Below, piece by piece: positions 1 to 10,563 of a stretch of DNA of 64,000 nt. Source of the DNA: Dryas octopetala (Eukaryota; Streptophyta; Magnoliopsida; Rosales; Rosaceae). Within the stretch, counting starts at the first letter, position 1; each line of letters opens with the position of its first letter. The notes beneath the pieces are model-generated. The model had not been told where the DNA came from, did no database searches, and saw only the letters and a list, made by a program, of their open reading frames with translations. The position numbers were made by a program, and so were the translations under genes. The DNA lies in contig OY992835.1 in the NCBI GenBank assembly GCA_963921425.1, positions 2,790,001-2,854,000 of the forward strand. Direction: 5' to 3'.

Positions 1-243
1 GCATATTCAGTACTATTTGAATATTCAAGGTTTACCAATTAATATACTGTTATATTATCTGAAAGTCAAAATAAAAAAAAACAACTTATAGGGGACTTGG
101 TGTACAAGCCAGCTGGGAATTGAAGTCTCATTTCCCAGAAATGGTACAATCTGCTCGTCTACTTGCATGGTCTTCTCTTTTTAATTACTAAATTATATAT
201 TAAAAAAAAAAATCTGCAATTTTAGAAGTGAGAGAGTAGTAAC

Positions 244-1046
244 CTGTTGCCAAGTTGGGCATGAAGATCAATGACCATTTTCTCTTCATATTCTGATAAA
301 AGACCTCTCTTCAAGTCTGGCCTAAGATAGTTGGTCCATCTTAGCCTGCAACTTTTTCCACACCTTAATAATCCTGCAATGAGACCCACCCAACCACAAT
401 TATAATCAGTAAACTCATTATCATTCTCTTTCATTTAGACATTCAAATTCTAAAGTTTCATTTTTAATATTCACAATCTTGAAATTGATTAATTCATTTT
501 GTTCTTCTGGGTCATGCCTCCTAAACTATTAAGCTCACTTTCCTTTCCCAGAGCACAATACAGAAAAATAAAATACAGAGCCACCTGTTTGATTTTTTTT
601 TTTTATTCCTGAGAAGAATACACAAAAAAAAAAATGAAGAAAAAAGATTAAGACCCTCAAATAATGGATTAAAAACAAACCCCATTTCTGAAAATTTACA
701 AGAAACTTGTCAAAGTTCTTGATTTTGAAAAGTAACAGAAACAAATTAAGCACAGCTCCCACCCCTCTCTGCCCTTTGAGGAAAGAAAAAACAAAAAAAA
801 TGACAGAATGGATCAAAGAGCACTCAAGTTTGCAGAAGCTCTCTCTCTCTCTCTAGAATGTAGGGGCATATATATATAAATTGCAAGTATATAGATGGTA
901 TGGCATGAGAGACCTGCAAGCTTGGGCACAGCTCTCCAGCAGCATTGGCCATTGGTGAGGATGAAGTTAATGAGCTTCTTGTCCTCTTCAGCTGTCCATG
1001 GCCCCTTCTTCAACCCAACTTTGTCACAGCATGGTTGCCTTCCCAT
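244..1046 (-). CDS. R2R3-MYB transcription factor, 5' part (MYB20/42/43/85-like)
   Basis: This is the N-terminal part of an R2R3-MYB DNA-binding factor that runs off the left edge. Exon 1 is 914-1046 (133 nt), starts at ATG 1046 with MGRQPCC and carries most of the R2 repeat, ending at PKLAG. Exon 2 is 244-373 (130 nt), with [19 protein letters not shown] and the start of R3, ending at LGNR. The 133/130-nt sizes and both GT/AG sites match the canonical R2R3-MYB structure. The intron between them is 374-913. The second intron starts at 243 and no third exon (W-SKIA, NEIKNYWN) is visible before position 1. The residues [19 protein letters not shown] and [15 protein letters not shown] resemble the MYB20/MYB43/MYB42/MYB85 group, known from Arabidopsis for secondary-wall and lignin control. 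The subgroup is inferred from the DNA-binding domain only; the diagnostic C-terminus is outside the window. Confidence 0.93.
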
Positions 1047-1141
1047 TATTCCAAACACATCAAACCACCCCCAAATTTAGCTAATTAAGCTCACCCAAAA
1101 CCACCACTTAATAATTAAGTCTTCAACTTATCAAGCTAGCT

Positions 1142-1161
1142 AGACAGACAGACAGACAGAC
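1142..1161. repeat. (GACA)n microsatellite in the MYB 5' leader
   Basis: Five GACA-type tetranucleotide units lie between the candidate TATA box and the MYB start codon, so probably in the 5' untranslated leader. Length variation is likely between individuals. Confidence 0.8.
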
Positions 1162-1195
1162 TTGATAACAAGGTAGACTCATCCCACCACCCACC

Positions 1196-1215
1196 TATAT
1201 TTATACACACCAACT
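1196..1215 (-). promoter_or_regulatory. Candidate TATA box and AC-type element upstream of the MYB gene
   Basis: On the minus strand 1205-1196 reads TATAAATATA, about 150 bp upstream of the MYB ATG at 1046. Directly upstream, 1209-1215 reads ACCAACT on the plus strand, which fits the SMRE/AC-element consensus ACCWAMY bound by the secondary-wall master regulators MYB46/MYB83. Such a site suits a MYB20/43-like gene. Both are short motifs and the assignment is tentative. Confidence 0.4.
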
Positions 1216-1246
1216 ACCCACATAAATCAAGCACCCAAAGACTTCC

Positions 1247-2654
1247 CTTATATGGACTTGGCTTGCCTCTGCTTTGCTGGTTCATCTTTTTTATTAATTA
1301 TTAATTATTAATTTTTTTTTTCTTTTTTTCTTTTTGGGGGTATACTTTTCAGTTTCCTCTAACTGTGTACACGTGTTAACATGGTGGGCAACTCGTACAC
1401 ACGTGCGGCCGTCTTCATCAGATAGCTCTACCTCATCAACCTCTTTTGCTTGCATCTGAAGCGTGAGATACTCCACTACTCCATTCCCTCACACACCTCT
1501 GAAACTAAAACGACACCGCCCCAAATCTTCATCAACAAAATCTGGAAAAAATAATAAATGCTTTTCTACTTGTCATCATCCTCATTTACATTTACACTAC
1601 AACAACTGTATGAATGTAATCTATTATGATGGCTCTTTAATTAGTCGTATATACCAAGCAAAAAGGTCCCTCCAATTTCTCTTAATTAATTGCCTTCATA
1701 AAAAAAAATAATAATAATAAAATATTTGCTCGGAAACAAATTTTTACCTCTGTGATCATCATTATGATAAGCAAGAGAAGTTGTCATGGGCCACCTCAAT
1801 TGGTGTGATTGATAATTTTCAATTGTTGCACTCAGTTAAATATGGCATCTTTCAGATCATGGTCTGTGTGACTATACACACATATATTATATATAATTGA
1901 CAAATTTTAATTGTAGTTATAATTGAGAATGCCTTTTAATTTTAATATAATACTCTTTGGTTAATTAATTATCAAGGAATACCATCATACCATACCAGAG
2001 TCTTTATATGTGGTGCACTATAAATTTATATATTTAGAAATCAGTATACGCCAAATATGGTCCACACACTTTTGTTTTAAGCTTAGCTTTCCATCTTTTA
2101 CTCATAATCTTTTCCCGTTAATACAAAAAAATAAAATAAAATAAAATAAAAAATCAACAAAAGGACTGGAATAATATAGCATCTAACTGGTTTTATTTTA
2201 TGGTCCTCTACTGGAAATAGCGTCACACCATAATTAGTAAAGAAAGAGTTTCTTCAAATATATGGTCCCTTTTTGTAGGTCATTATTGGAAAAATAAGAT
2301 GTTTCTGAAAAAGTTTAAAAAATAATTATTTTACATTTATTTCCTAATTTGGAGGTAGATTTGAATTTAGGACATGTTTGGATCTTGTATAAACCATGCC
2401 ACGTGGCAATCATCCACATGAGCTTGAAAGAATGGCCCAATTCCCAAAAGATTTGATTTAAATGAAGTTGGGCTATTCGGAATATTCTCGGCCCATACAA
2501 GCAATCAAAGTTCAAGTTTAAAAACAAAGGCCTTGTTTGGACAATATGACAGGACTACACAGGACAACAAGATTGTGTAAAATAGACAGGACAAGTCCGG
2601 TCCCAAATTTGGTGCAGCACATGACTGGACTGGACTGGACTGGTTGTGAACATC
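1247..2654. other. Intergenic AT-rich sequence
   Basis: No coding, RNA or transposon signature was recognised. There are short A/T runs and ATAAT or AAAAT microsatellite-like stretches near 1305 and 2130. The open frames are short and have no recognisable protein similarity. Confidence 0.5.
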
Positions 2655-2662
2655 ATAGAACA

Positions 2663-4438
2663 TAGGGCTGGGTTGGTTTGACCGAAAAATCGAGACCGTA
2701 CCTGAAACCGTTTCAACCGATGCCAAAAATAACCGTACTGGAAAAAAATCGTACCGAGATATCGGTTTGCCAATCGAACCGGTATGTTCGGTTCCGGTTT
2801 AAGTTCTCAGATCTTAGAACCGTCGGTTTACCGAACCGAACCGAATATATATAACATTTAATTTAAATATTAAATTTTATACATTTTTATACCCTAAAAT
2901 ACCTTTCTATAATACATTTATATACATTTCTATAATTTATATAAAAAATATATAAATTTATAAACCCTAAACCCTTTCTATACCCTAAACCCCATAATTA
3001 ATAATTTATATAATAAATTTCTATATAAAAACTAATTAAAAATACCTTAAACTAATATTATACTATATCCTAAACAATTTATACCATATAACTATAAATT
3101 GAATACTAAACTCTATATCCTATTCCTATATCCCATACCCTAGACCCTATTGTGTATTTTAAAATTTTTAAATCATATATCTTATAAGGCTTATTATATC
3201 TATACCGATATAATTAATAATAATTCAATAATTTATAGTTGGTATATAGCTAATAACTATAGTCTATAGAAATGTTTAGTATGGTGTAATATGATAATAG
3301 TCTATAACTAATAATTATAGTCTATATAAATGTTTAGGGTATAGAATGTATTATATAAAGTATGTTTTATGTAAATTATAAAACATATGTAATACAAAAT
3401 AAAAAATCCAAACCTTAAACCCCACCCAAACCCCAAACCAAACCCTAAAATACCCTAATGTATAAATTTAATGTATAATATTAGAATATGGTATATCACT
3501 ATATGTTATACCCTATATACCCTAAGGTTTAGGATATGGTATAATATTAAGATTTAGGGTATTTTAATTAGTTTTTATATAGAAATGTATTTTATAAATG
3601 AAAAAATTTATAATTTATAAATTTATAAATTAGATGTTTTATATAAATTATAAAAATGTATTATATAAAAAGATATTTTAGGGTATAAAAATGTATTTTA
3701 TATATAAATATATTTAGTAAAAACTCCAAACCCTAACCCCAAACCCCAAACCCCAAAACACTAAACCCCCAAAATCAGAAATTAACTCTATTTCTCTCCA
3801 TGGCTTAAAAAAAAAAATCTCAATATCTCTTATTTATCTTTCCTCTCCCTCGATGCTCTCAAGTCTCATCTCTCTCATCCCTCTGTACTCACGCCGAGCA
3901 TTGACAGGCAAAATTGCCGTCGTCCGGCCTTGGGGTGGCGACGGGACCACCCTAGAAAATCTTCCCCTTGTCTTCGCTTTCTCCCCCTATCCTCAAATCA
4001 CCCAAAGATTCTGAAAACCCAAAACCCAGTCAAGGCCGGTCATCTTCTCCGACAAACTCTGCGATTCCGGCGTCGTCGTGACTCGTGGTTGGTACCCAGA
4101 GCCTCCTCTCGTCGACTTGAGTCTTTCGGTGTATTTGGATTGTTCGTCCGACCACCGTAGGTGGCAGATCGAAGGCTTAAAAGGTTGCTAGTTTCCCTGC
4201 CAATTTTCCGGCGTACTGGTATGTTCTTGATCCTCTCATCAGACCACCGCTCAACCCACCACCATTTCGGTTAAATGCCCATACCGAGCCGAGCCGAGCC
4301 GAAATGCCGGTCCAACCGAGTGCCGGTTTACCGACATTCCGGTACCGGTCTCGGTAACCAAAATGGCCAACCGAGGGGGGTTCGGTCGGTACACGGTTTG
4401 AGGTTTTCGGTTCGGTAACCGTACCGAACCCACCCCTA
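2663..4438. mobile_element. Non-autonomous hAT-type transposon
   Basis: The ends are imperfect terminal inverted repeats: TAGGGCTGGGTT at the left, and TAGGGGTGGGTT when the right end is read on the minus strand. An 8-bp direct duplication ATAGAACA flanks both sides (2655-2662 and 4439-4446), the size diagnostic of hAT elements. Subterminal regions are rich in CCGAACCG/CGGTTCGGT motifs, as in many plant hATs. No transposase frame is visible. Inside are an AT-rich foldback core (about 2860-3710) and a GC-rich block (about 3840-4200) of unknown origin with only short open frames. It would have needed a transposase supplied from elsewhere. Confidence 0.9.
2860..3710. repeat. AT-rich imperfect inverted repeat (foldback) inside the hAT element
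   Basis: The left half reappears inverted in the right half. For example TTTTATACATTTTTATACCC near 2875 pairs with GGGTATAAAAATGTATTTTA near 3680, and TATATAAAAACTAATTAAAA near 3020 pairs with TTTTAATTAGTTTTTATATA near 3565. The centre lies close to 3290. Telomere-like AAACCCTAA/AACCCCAAA motifs cluster near 2966-2992, 3395-3440 and 3725-3765. A transcript through this region could form a long, imperfect hairpin. Confidence 0.7.
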
Positions 4439-4446
4439 ATAGAACA

Positions 4447-5846
4447 TCACATCCCAACTCATGGAAATGGTTTAGAAGTCCAATTAAAAATGAATGGTTG
4501 TGAACATATGCTCCATTAACATGGCAAAAAGTTTTATCTAATAATAAACAAGTTGGTTGACATATGACTTACTTATTTTTCTGATTCCTCTCTTTTTTCA
4601 ATTTTGCAGACAATTAAATTTAGTTACTAGCTAGTTTGACCTTTAACTGGTTGTTCATTACCGATAGAAATTTTTGCCATCCCCATTTGATGATCTCTAA
4701 GCCTTTCATGCAGTGGATTTGTATGGGCAAGATAGAGCACAGTAATTACACCAGTAGTTGTTTCTAAAAATTACACCAGTGTTTCTGAAATCTACTGCAG
4801 CAAACACAAGCTATTTCATATAATACACATGAAACTTCACACTCAAGAGCTAATAAAAGTTGGACTTGCTCAAAGCTTTTATTAATTAAATCCACATTGC
4901 TGCTCCATATATCATAAGAAGAAACACTTGACCAAAATAAATAATAAAAACAAACAATAGAAGAGAATGACCGACTCTCTTCTCATATGGTAATTTCAAC
5001 ATTAAGCAGCTGAAGGGAAATTTTTTACCTTAATACATATTGCTTTTGCGCAAATTGCAAAATCAATATGAGAAATGGCACATATGAGTAAGAAATAATA
5101 ATCCATGATGAACAATGGAAAGAATAGACAATTGAAAAACCTTAAAATAAAAAGCGTACAAATTTTATCTAAAGGTAAAAGTAAAACCTGAATCTTGCTT
5201 AACCAACTTTGAACCAGGCACACAAGTACTCCGTCTGTCACTGCTATGAAGTGATTTATCTATAATCTCATCAGGGATCTGCAATTAGACCAAAAAAAAA
5301 AAAATGGCTTCGTTTACAGAAGAACAAAAATAATGAAGTTAATATAATTCTCAAGGCATTTAATATTTTAAGTCATATGAAACTTCACACTCAAGAGCTA
5401 GCAAGCTAGGAACTCTCATCGAAAGTAACTACATTGGAAATTAAACATTCAACTCAACTGAAACTTGATTTTCTAAACAAGGCCATGAAGAAGGCAAAAA
5501 ATAAAAAATAAAAAATGTACAACTAGCAGAGGCCCAAAATCAGAGCAATGATATGATAAAACACAGACAAATGGCTCTGTCTGAATAGCAAAACCAAACA
5601 AGAACATCAACTGCACCTGCAAAACATATATCAAATACATGTAATCCAACTCTAATCAATAATGTGCTTCCATTTATTATTATTATTTTTTTTAAAATGG
5701 TACAATGACAGTGTCCAAATCCAAAAAAAAAAGGAAGAAAGCCAGCAAAAAAAGCTAAACTAGCCCACAAATAAAAGAAATCCAAACTCAGATTACATTC
5801 ACCATAACTCAAATGTTCAAATACACGAATCTTATGTTGCTCTATT
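4447..5846. other. Intergenic sequence with one short direct repeat
   Basis: No gene was recognised. A 24-bp sequence beginning ATGAAACTTCACACTCAAGA occurs twice in the same orientation (about 4828 and 5377), which may mark the ends of a small decayed element. The longer minus-strand open frame over 5540-5917 overlaps the end of the Harbinger transposase in another frame and shows no similarity of its own. Confidence 0.4.
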
Positions 5847-5923
5847 TCACCTCCACTCATCAAACATTTGAATGGATAGATTATCCCTCCAAGCAGACCA
5901 TTGATTGGACGATTCAATGTTTT

Positions 5924-6499
5924 TGTTAGAAATTTAGAGGGTGTTTAGGACACTCGTAGCTAATGGCTTGTGTAAGCTTCTATTAGCTATCTATGCTTGA
6001 TATGAGAAGTGTTTGAACTATAAAACAAAGTATCTTTTATTGATGAACAAAGGAGGATACAAGTGGAGATGTAGATGTCTAGGACAATAGGACTTTAGGA
6101 CTAGTGGCTTTTAGTATTGCCTCTTGCTTGCCCTTAGATATGGGTACATCCTATATATATAGAGAGTAGATGAACCCTCTTGACTTCTCTAGAACATCTA
6201 TTAGCCACATGCTACTAGTAGGTTCTAGAGTATACTACACTTTTAATTATATTCTAGTACATTCATATATAAGCTTAATATTCTAGACTCTTCTTTTATG
6301 TAGAATTATGTAGACTTCTCTAGTTAAGATAGTTACTAATAGATTTATCTAGAATACTCTTTCTTCTTATCAAGCTATCTTCTAAACTTCTAGAATTATG
6401 TAGAACTATGTGAAATATTCTAGCTTTAATTTGTATGGGCTTTGAGGAAGTCTCTAGAATTTTGTAGTATTTTCCAATTATGTGCATTAATTTTCAACA
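5924..6499 (-). repeat. 3' LTR of the young copia element
   Basis: This 576-bp LTR is nearly identical to the copy at 10564-11141. TCTAGA occurs at 6188, 6224, 6348, 6389 and 6453; the site at 6388-6395 is TTCTAGAA, the inverted TTCnnGAA unit of a heat-shock element. Confidence 0.95.
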
Positions 6500-9400
6500 C
6501 TCCTCCTTAATGCACATTTGGGATACTCCAAGCATGCTTCGTAGCATTTCAAATCTTGGTCTTGGAAGTGCCTTGGTGAATATGTCTGCTATTTGCTCCT
6601 CCGTCTTGCAATACTTGAGTTCTATCTCCTTGTTTGCTGAGACTTCACGTAGAAAGTGATGCTTGATGGCAATATGTTTTGTCCTACCATGAAACACTGG
6701 ATTTTTTGCCATCGCTATAGCAGACTTGTTGTCACAAAATATTTTAGTAGCTTCATTTTGTTGTTCTCCCATGTCTTCAAATATTCTTCTCAGCCATATA
6801 GCTTGGCATGCCGAACTTGACGCTGACACATACTCCGCTTCTGCTGATGATTGTGCCACTGTCTCTTGTTTTCTTGAAGACCATGAGAATATGCCAGACC
6901 CAATTGTGAATGCATAGCCTGATGTACTTTTGAAGTCGTCCGCTCCAGCCCAGTCGCTATCTGTGAATCCGAAGAGGCTTGTTTCTGTAGAAGGTCTATA
7001 CCATATGCCATAGTCAATAGTTCCTTGCAAGTACCTTAATATTCTTTTTGCTGCTCCATAGTGTATCTGACTTGGAGTTTGCATAAACCTTGAAAGTAGG
7101 CTGGTCGCGTACATAATGTCTGGTCGAGTTGTTGTTAGATAAAGTAGGCTTCCAATGAGACTTCTGTACGTTGATGCCTCCGCTTTTCCGGATCCATCGT
7201 CATTTCTTAGCTTTTCATTGGTGATGAGCGGTGTAGCCACGGTCTTGCACCCAGACATCTTGAACTTCTTCAAGAGATTTTCAGTATACTTCTTTTGACA
7301 TACGAAGATTCCATTTTCTTCTTGGCTTATCTCAATGCCAAGAAAATAGTGCAATTTACCGAGGTCACTCATCTCAAATGCCTTCATCATATCTTCTTTA
7401 AATTCTTGAATTAATTTTTCATTGTCTCCTGTATAGATAAGATCATCAACATATAAAGAGACAATAAGAATGGAGTTACCTTGAGTTTTGGTATAGAGTG
7501 TTGGCTCGCTTTTGCTTCTCTTGAATCCAGCATTGATGAAGTATTTGTCGATGCGGCTGTTCCACGCTCTTGGTGCTTGTTTAAGTCCATATAAGGCTTT
7601 CTTTAGTCTTAGGACTTTGTCTTCTCCTCCTTCCTCGATGAATCCTTGTGGTTGCTCCACATAGATTTCTTCTTCGAGCTCTCCATTTAGAAATGCTGAT
7701 TTTACATCCAGTTGGTAGAGTTTCCACTTCTTTTGAGCTGCAAGAGCTATAAGTGCTCTTATTGTATCAAATCTTGCCACTGGCGCAAAAGTTTCATTAT
7801 AGTCTATTCCTGGCTGTTGTGAGTAGCCTTTAGCTACTAATCTTGCTTTATGTTTTTGTATTGAGCCATCAGGATTAATTTTGGTCTTATAGACCCATTT
7901 CACGCCAATGATTTCTTTATTTGGTGGGCATTCTACAAGCTCCCATGTTTCATTTTTCTTAATTGTTTTAATTTCTTCTTCCATAGCCTTCCTCCATACT
8001 TCTTGTTTTACTGCAGCTTCAAAACTTTCAGGTTCTAAAGTTATGAAGTTGCATGTTTCATATATATCTCTAAGTGATTTTACTCTTCTAGGTGATGACT
8101 CAAAGGAAGATTCATCTTCTATTGATGGAGGAGTTAAAGAAGATGCAGGAGGCGTACCTGGCGTTTCTGAAATTTCTCTTTCATGTGCGTCTTCTTCAGG
8201 CTGTTGTGTTGGGGTTGTCTCTGGTTCTCCTGACAGGACATCACCTTTCTTCTCTATTTTTCCTTCATCCCAATTCGAAGATGCAGATTCATCAAACTCG
8301 ACATCTCGGCTGATCACGAGCTTCTTAGTTCTTGGATTGTAGACTCGATAGCCTTTAGATTGAGAACTATATCCCATAAATATGCCAATTTCTGATTTTT
8401 CTTCTAGCTTATGTCTTTTTGGAGCTGGAATGTGCACATAGCATACACATCCAAAGACTTTGAGATGCTTTGCTGATGGCTTCTGGTTACTCCACGCCTC
8501 AATAGGAGTCTTGTCTTGTAGAGCTTTTGTTGGACATCTATTTAGCAAGTATACTGCTGTGTATACTGCTTCTGCCCAAAAAATCTTTGGTAGTCCTTTT
8601 TCAAATAGCATTGATCTAGCCATCTCCATTATAGTTCTATTTTTCCTTTCCGAGACTCCATTTTGTTCAGGAGCATAGCCCACTGTCAATTGGTGCTCTA
8701 CTCCTTCATCTTCACAAAACTTGTTGAATTCTTTTGAGGTGTACTCTTTACCTCTATCGCTTCTAAGAGCTTTGATGTATTGGCCACTTTGTTTTTCGAC
8801 ATGAGCCTTGAACTTCTTAAAGACTTTGAAGACTTCTGATCTTTCACGTAGAAAATAAACCCATGTCATTCTAGAATAGTCATCAATGAAAAGAATGAAG
8901 TACCTGCTTTGATCGAGAGATGGGGTCCTCATTGGTCCACAGACGTCTGTATGCACGAGCTCCAACAAGGCTTTTGCTCTCCAAGCCTTTCCGGATGGAA
9001 ATGCTTGTCGATGTTGTTTGCCAAGTTGACAGCCTTTGCAGACATCACCACTCTCCTTTATGCTTGGCAGATCTCTCATCATATTTTTCTGGTGAAGTAA
9101 TTGTAGTCCATGAAAGTTGAAGTGGCCAAATCTTTTATGCCAAAGCCATGAATCTTCTAGTTCTACTTTCATGGCCATATTTTTGACATATTGCCAATGG
9201 ATGGGAAAATTTCTATTTTCCATCCTTACTTTAGCTATAATATGATTTTTATCTTTTTTATCATATATTATGCAGGAGTCTCTAGAAAAGTGTAGAGAAT
9301 ATCCATTTTCAATCATTTGGCCAACACTCAATAGATTATGCTCCAAGCTAGGAACTAAAAGAACATCATGAATTAATTTAGTTCCTTTGTTTGTATGGAT

Positions 9401-10513
9401 AGAGATCGTACCTTTTCCTTTTGTCTCCACCAGTGCGCTATTTCCCAATTTAACTTGGGATTTTATGGATGTATCTATTTCAGAGAAGATGCTTTCATCT
9501 CCTGTCATGTGGTTGCTGCAGCCACTGTCGATGTACCATTTCCTGTTGTTCACTTCAGTTGCTGCTTGACAAGCATAGAAAAGCTCTTCATCCTGCTCCT
9601 TTTCTTCTGTATAATTGGCTTGATAATTCTTCTTAAGCCGACAGTCTTTTTCCATATGTCCAAACTTTTTGCAGTTTCGACATTTTGGTTTTCCTCGAAA
9701 CCAACAATCTTTTTCTAGGTGACTTGTCTTTTTACATGTTCCACATGGAGGGAAGTTTTTCTTCTCCTTGTTTTCATTTTTATTTTCCCAGTTATTGGGT
9801 TTATCTCCTCCTCTAGAATTTTCTTTTGATTTCCAGTTTCCTCTAGATTTCTGAGACCTTAAATTGACTTTTGACTGGAAGGCACTTTCTAGTGAACTTT
9901 CATTTCGCCTACTCAGTCTTTGTTCGTATGCTTCTAGAGAACCCATTAGTTCTGTCACTGAAAGAGCCGTTATATCTTTTGACTCTTCAATGGCAGTGAC
10001 TATAGGGTCATACTTATCAGTAAGACTAATAAGTATTTTTTCTACAATTTTTGTATCAGTTATCATTTCACCATAAGCTCTCAATTGATTTACTATTTCT
10101 TTTACTTTGGAATAGTAATCTTTAGCGGTCTCAGAATCTTTCATTTTAAGATTTTCTAAATCTCTCCTTAGAGTTTGTAGTTTGACACTACGTACCTTTT
10201 CATTTCCTTGAAACTCTTCTTTCAAAGTATCCCAAGCCTCCTTTGAAGTTGTAGCTCCCATGATCCTTGGAAATATGGTGTCATCCAAAGCTTGTTGTAG
10301 AGCGTAAAGAGCCTTTGCGTCTCTCTGCTCGTCCTTCTTCGCCTGCTTTCGTTGCTCAGCGGTGGGTCTTTCTGGAACAGAGAACCCACTAGTAACAATG
10401 TCCCATAAGTCTTGAGACATAAAATAGGTTCTCATCTTGATGCTCCAAAAATCATAGTTTTCACCAGAGAATATTGGAAGAGGGACAGAGTTTTGGCTAG
10501 AGTTATTAGACAT
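6494..10513 (-). CDS. Ty1-copia Gag-Pol polyprotein (1339 aa)
   Basis: A single frame encodes the structural and replication proteins of the copia element. In order there are a Gag domain (about residues 1-230, UBN2/DUF4219 type), two zinc knuckles (near 255-295, including CRNCKKFGHMEKDC), an aspartic protease (WYIDSGCSNHMTG near 327), an integrase with its zinc-binding region and catalytic core (HTDVCGPM, SDRGKEYTS, ERKNRTIMEMARSML, about 450-700), a reverse transcriptase (WKLYQLDVKSAFLNG, SLYVDDLIYTG, about 880-1090) and RNase H (TDSDWAG, SSAEAEYVSAS, about 1170-1320). The order PR-IN-RT-RH defines Ty1-copia. It resembles TNT1-94-type polyproteins; the exact lineage is not assigned. The stop codon lies just inside the 3' LTR. 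Confidence 0.97.
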   Translation of the reverse strand: MSNNSSQNSVPLPIFSGENYDFWSIKMRTYFMSQDLWDIVTSGFSVPERPTAEQRKQAKKDEQRDAKALYALQQALDDTIFPRIMGATTSKEAWDTLKEEFQGNEKVRSVKLQTLRRDLENLKMKDSETAKDYYSKVKEIVNQLRAYGEMITDTKIVEKILISLTDKYDPIVTAIEESKDITALSVTELMGSLEAYEQRLSRRNESSLESAFQSKVNLRSQKSRGNWKSKENSRGGDKPNNWENKNENKEKKNFPPCGTCKKTSHLEKDCWFRGKPKCRNCKKFGHMEKDCRLKKNYQANYTEEKEQDEELFYACQAATEVNNRKWYIDSGCSNHMTGDESIFSEIDTSIKSQVKLGNSALVETKGKGTISIHTNKGTKLIHDVLLVPSLEHNLLSVGQMIENGYSLHFSRDSCIIYDKKDKNHIIAKVRMENRNFPIHWQYVKNMAMKVELEDSWLWHKRFGHFNFHGLQLLHQKNMMRDLPSIKESGDVCKGCQLGKQHRQAFPSGKAWRAKALLELVHTDVCGPMRTPSLDQSRYFILFIDDYSRMTWVYFLRERSEVFKVFKKFKAHVEKQSGQYIKALRSDRGKEYTSKEFNKFCEDEGVEHQLTVGYAPEQNGVSERKNRTIMEMARSMLFEKGLPKIFWAEAVYTAVYLLNRCPTKALQDKTPIEAWSNQKPSAKHLKVFGCVCYVHIPAPKRHKLEEKSEIGIFMGYSSQSKGYRVYNPRTKKLVISRDVEFDESASSNWDEGKIEKKGDVLSGEPETTPTQQPEEDAHEREISETPGTPPASSLTPPSIEDESSFESSPRRVKSLRDIYETCNFITLEPESFEAAVKQEVWRKAMEEEIKTIKKNETWELVECPPNKEIIGVKWVYKTKINPDGSIQKHKARLVAKGYSQQPGIDYNETFAPVARFDTIRALIALAAQKKWKLYQLDVKSAFLNGELEEEIYVEQPQGFIEEGGEDKVLRLKKALYGLKQAPRAWNSRIDKYFINAGFKRSKSEPTLYTKTQGNSILIVSLYVDDLIYTGDNEKLIQEFKEDMMKAFEMSDLGKLHYFLGIEISQEENGIFVCQKKYTENLLKKFKMSGCKTVATPLITNEKLRNDDGSGKAEASTYRSLIGSLLYLTTTRPDIMYATSLLSRFMQTPSQIHYGAAKRILRYLQGTIDYGIWYRPSTETSLFGFTDSDWAGADDFKSTSGYAFTIGSGIFSWSSRKQETVAQSSAEAEYVSASSSACQAIWLRRIFEDMGEQQNEATKIFCDNKSAIAMAKNPVFHGRTKHIAIKHHFLREVSANKEIELKYCKTEEQIADIFTKALPRPRFEMLRSMLGVSQMCIKEEC

Positions 10514-10550
10514 GGTGGTAAATTAGGATGACCCTACGCCCAATAAGAAA

Positions 10551-10562
10551 GCTCTGATACCA
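10551..10562 (-). promoter_or_regulatory. Primer-binding site (initiator tRNA-Met) of the copia element
   Basis: On the minus strand this reads TGGTATCAGAGC, complementary to the 3' end of plant initiator tRNA-Met. It lies one base inside the 5' LTR, where minus-strand DNA synthesis is primed. Confidence 0.93.
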
Positions 10563-10563
10563 C

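Noticed and set aside
2966-3765. Interstitial telomere
   Set aside because: The CCCTAAA-like motifs are scattered and degenerate within a hAT foldback core rather than a true tandem telomere array.
5540-5917. 125-codon minus-strand open frame
   Set aside because: It overlaps the Harbinger transposase C-terminus in another frame and its residues show no domain; the transposase frame explains the coding signal.
7908-8342. 144-codon plus-strand open frame
   Set aside because: It is antisense to the copia Gag-Pol frame, which has clear domains; this is a shadow.
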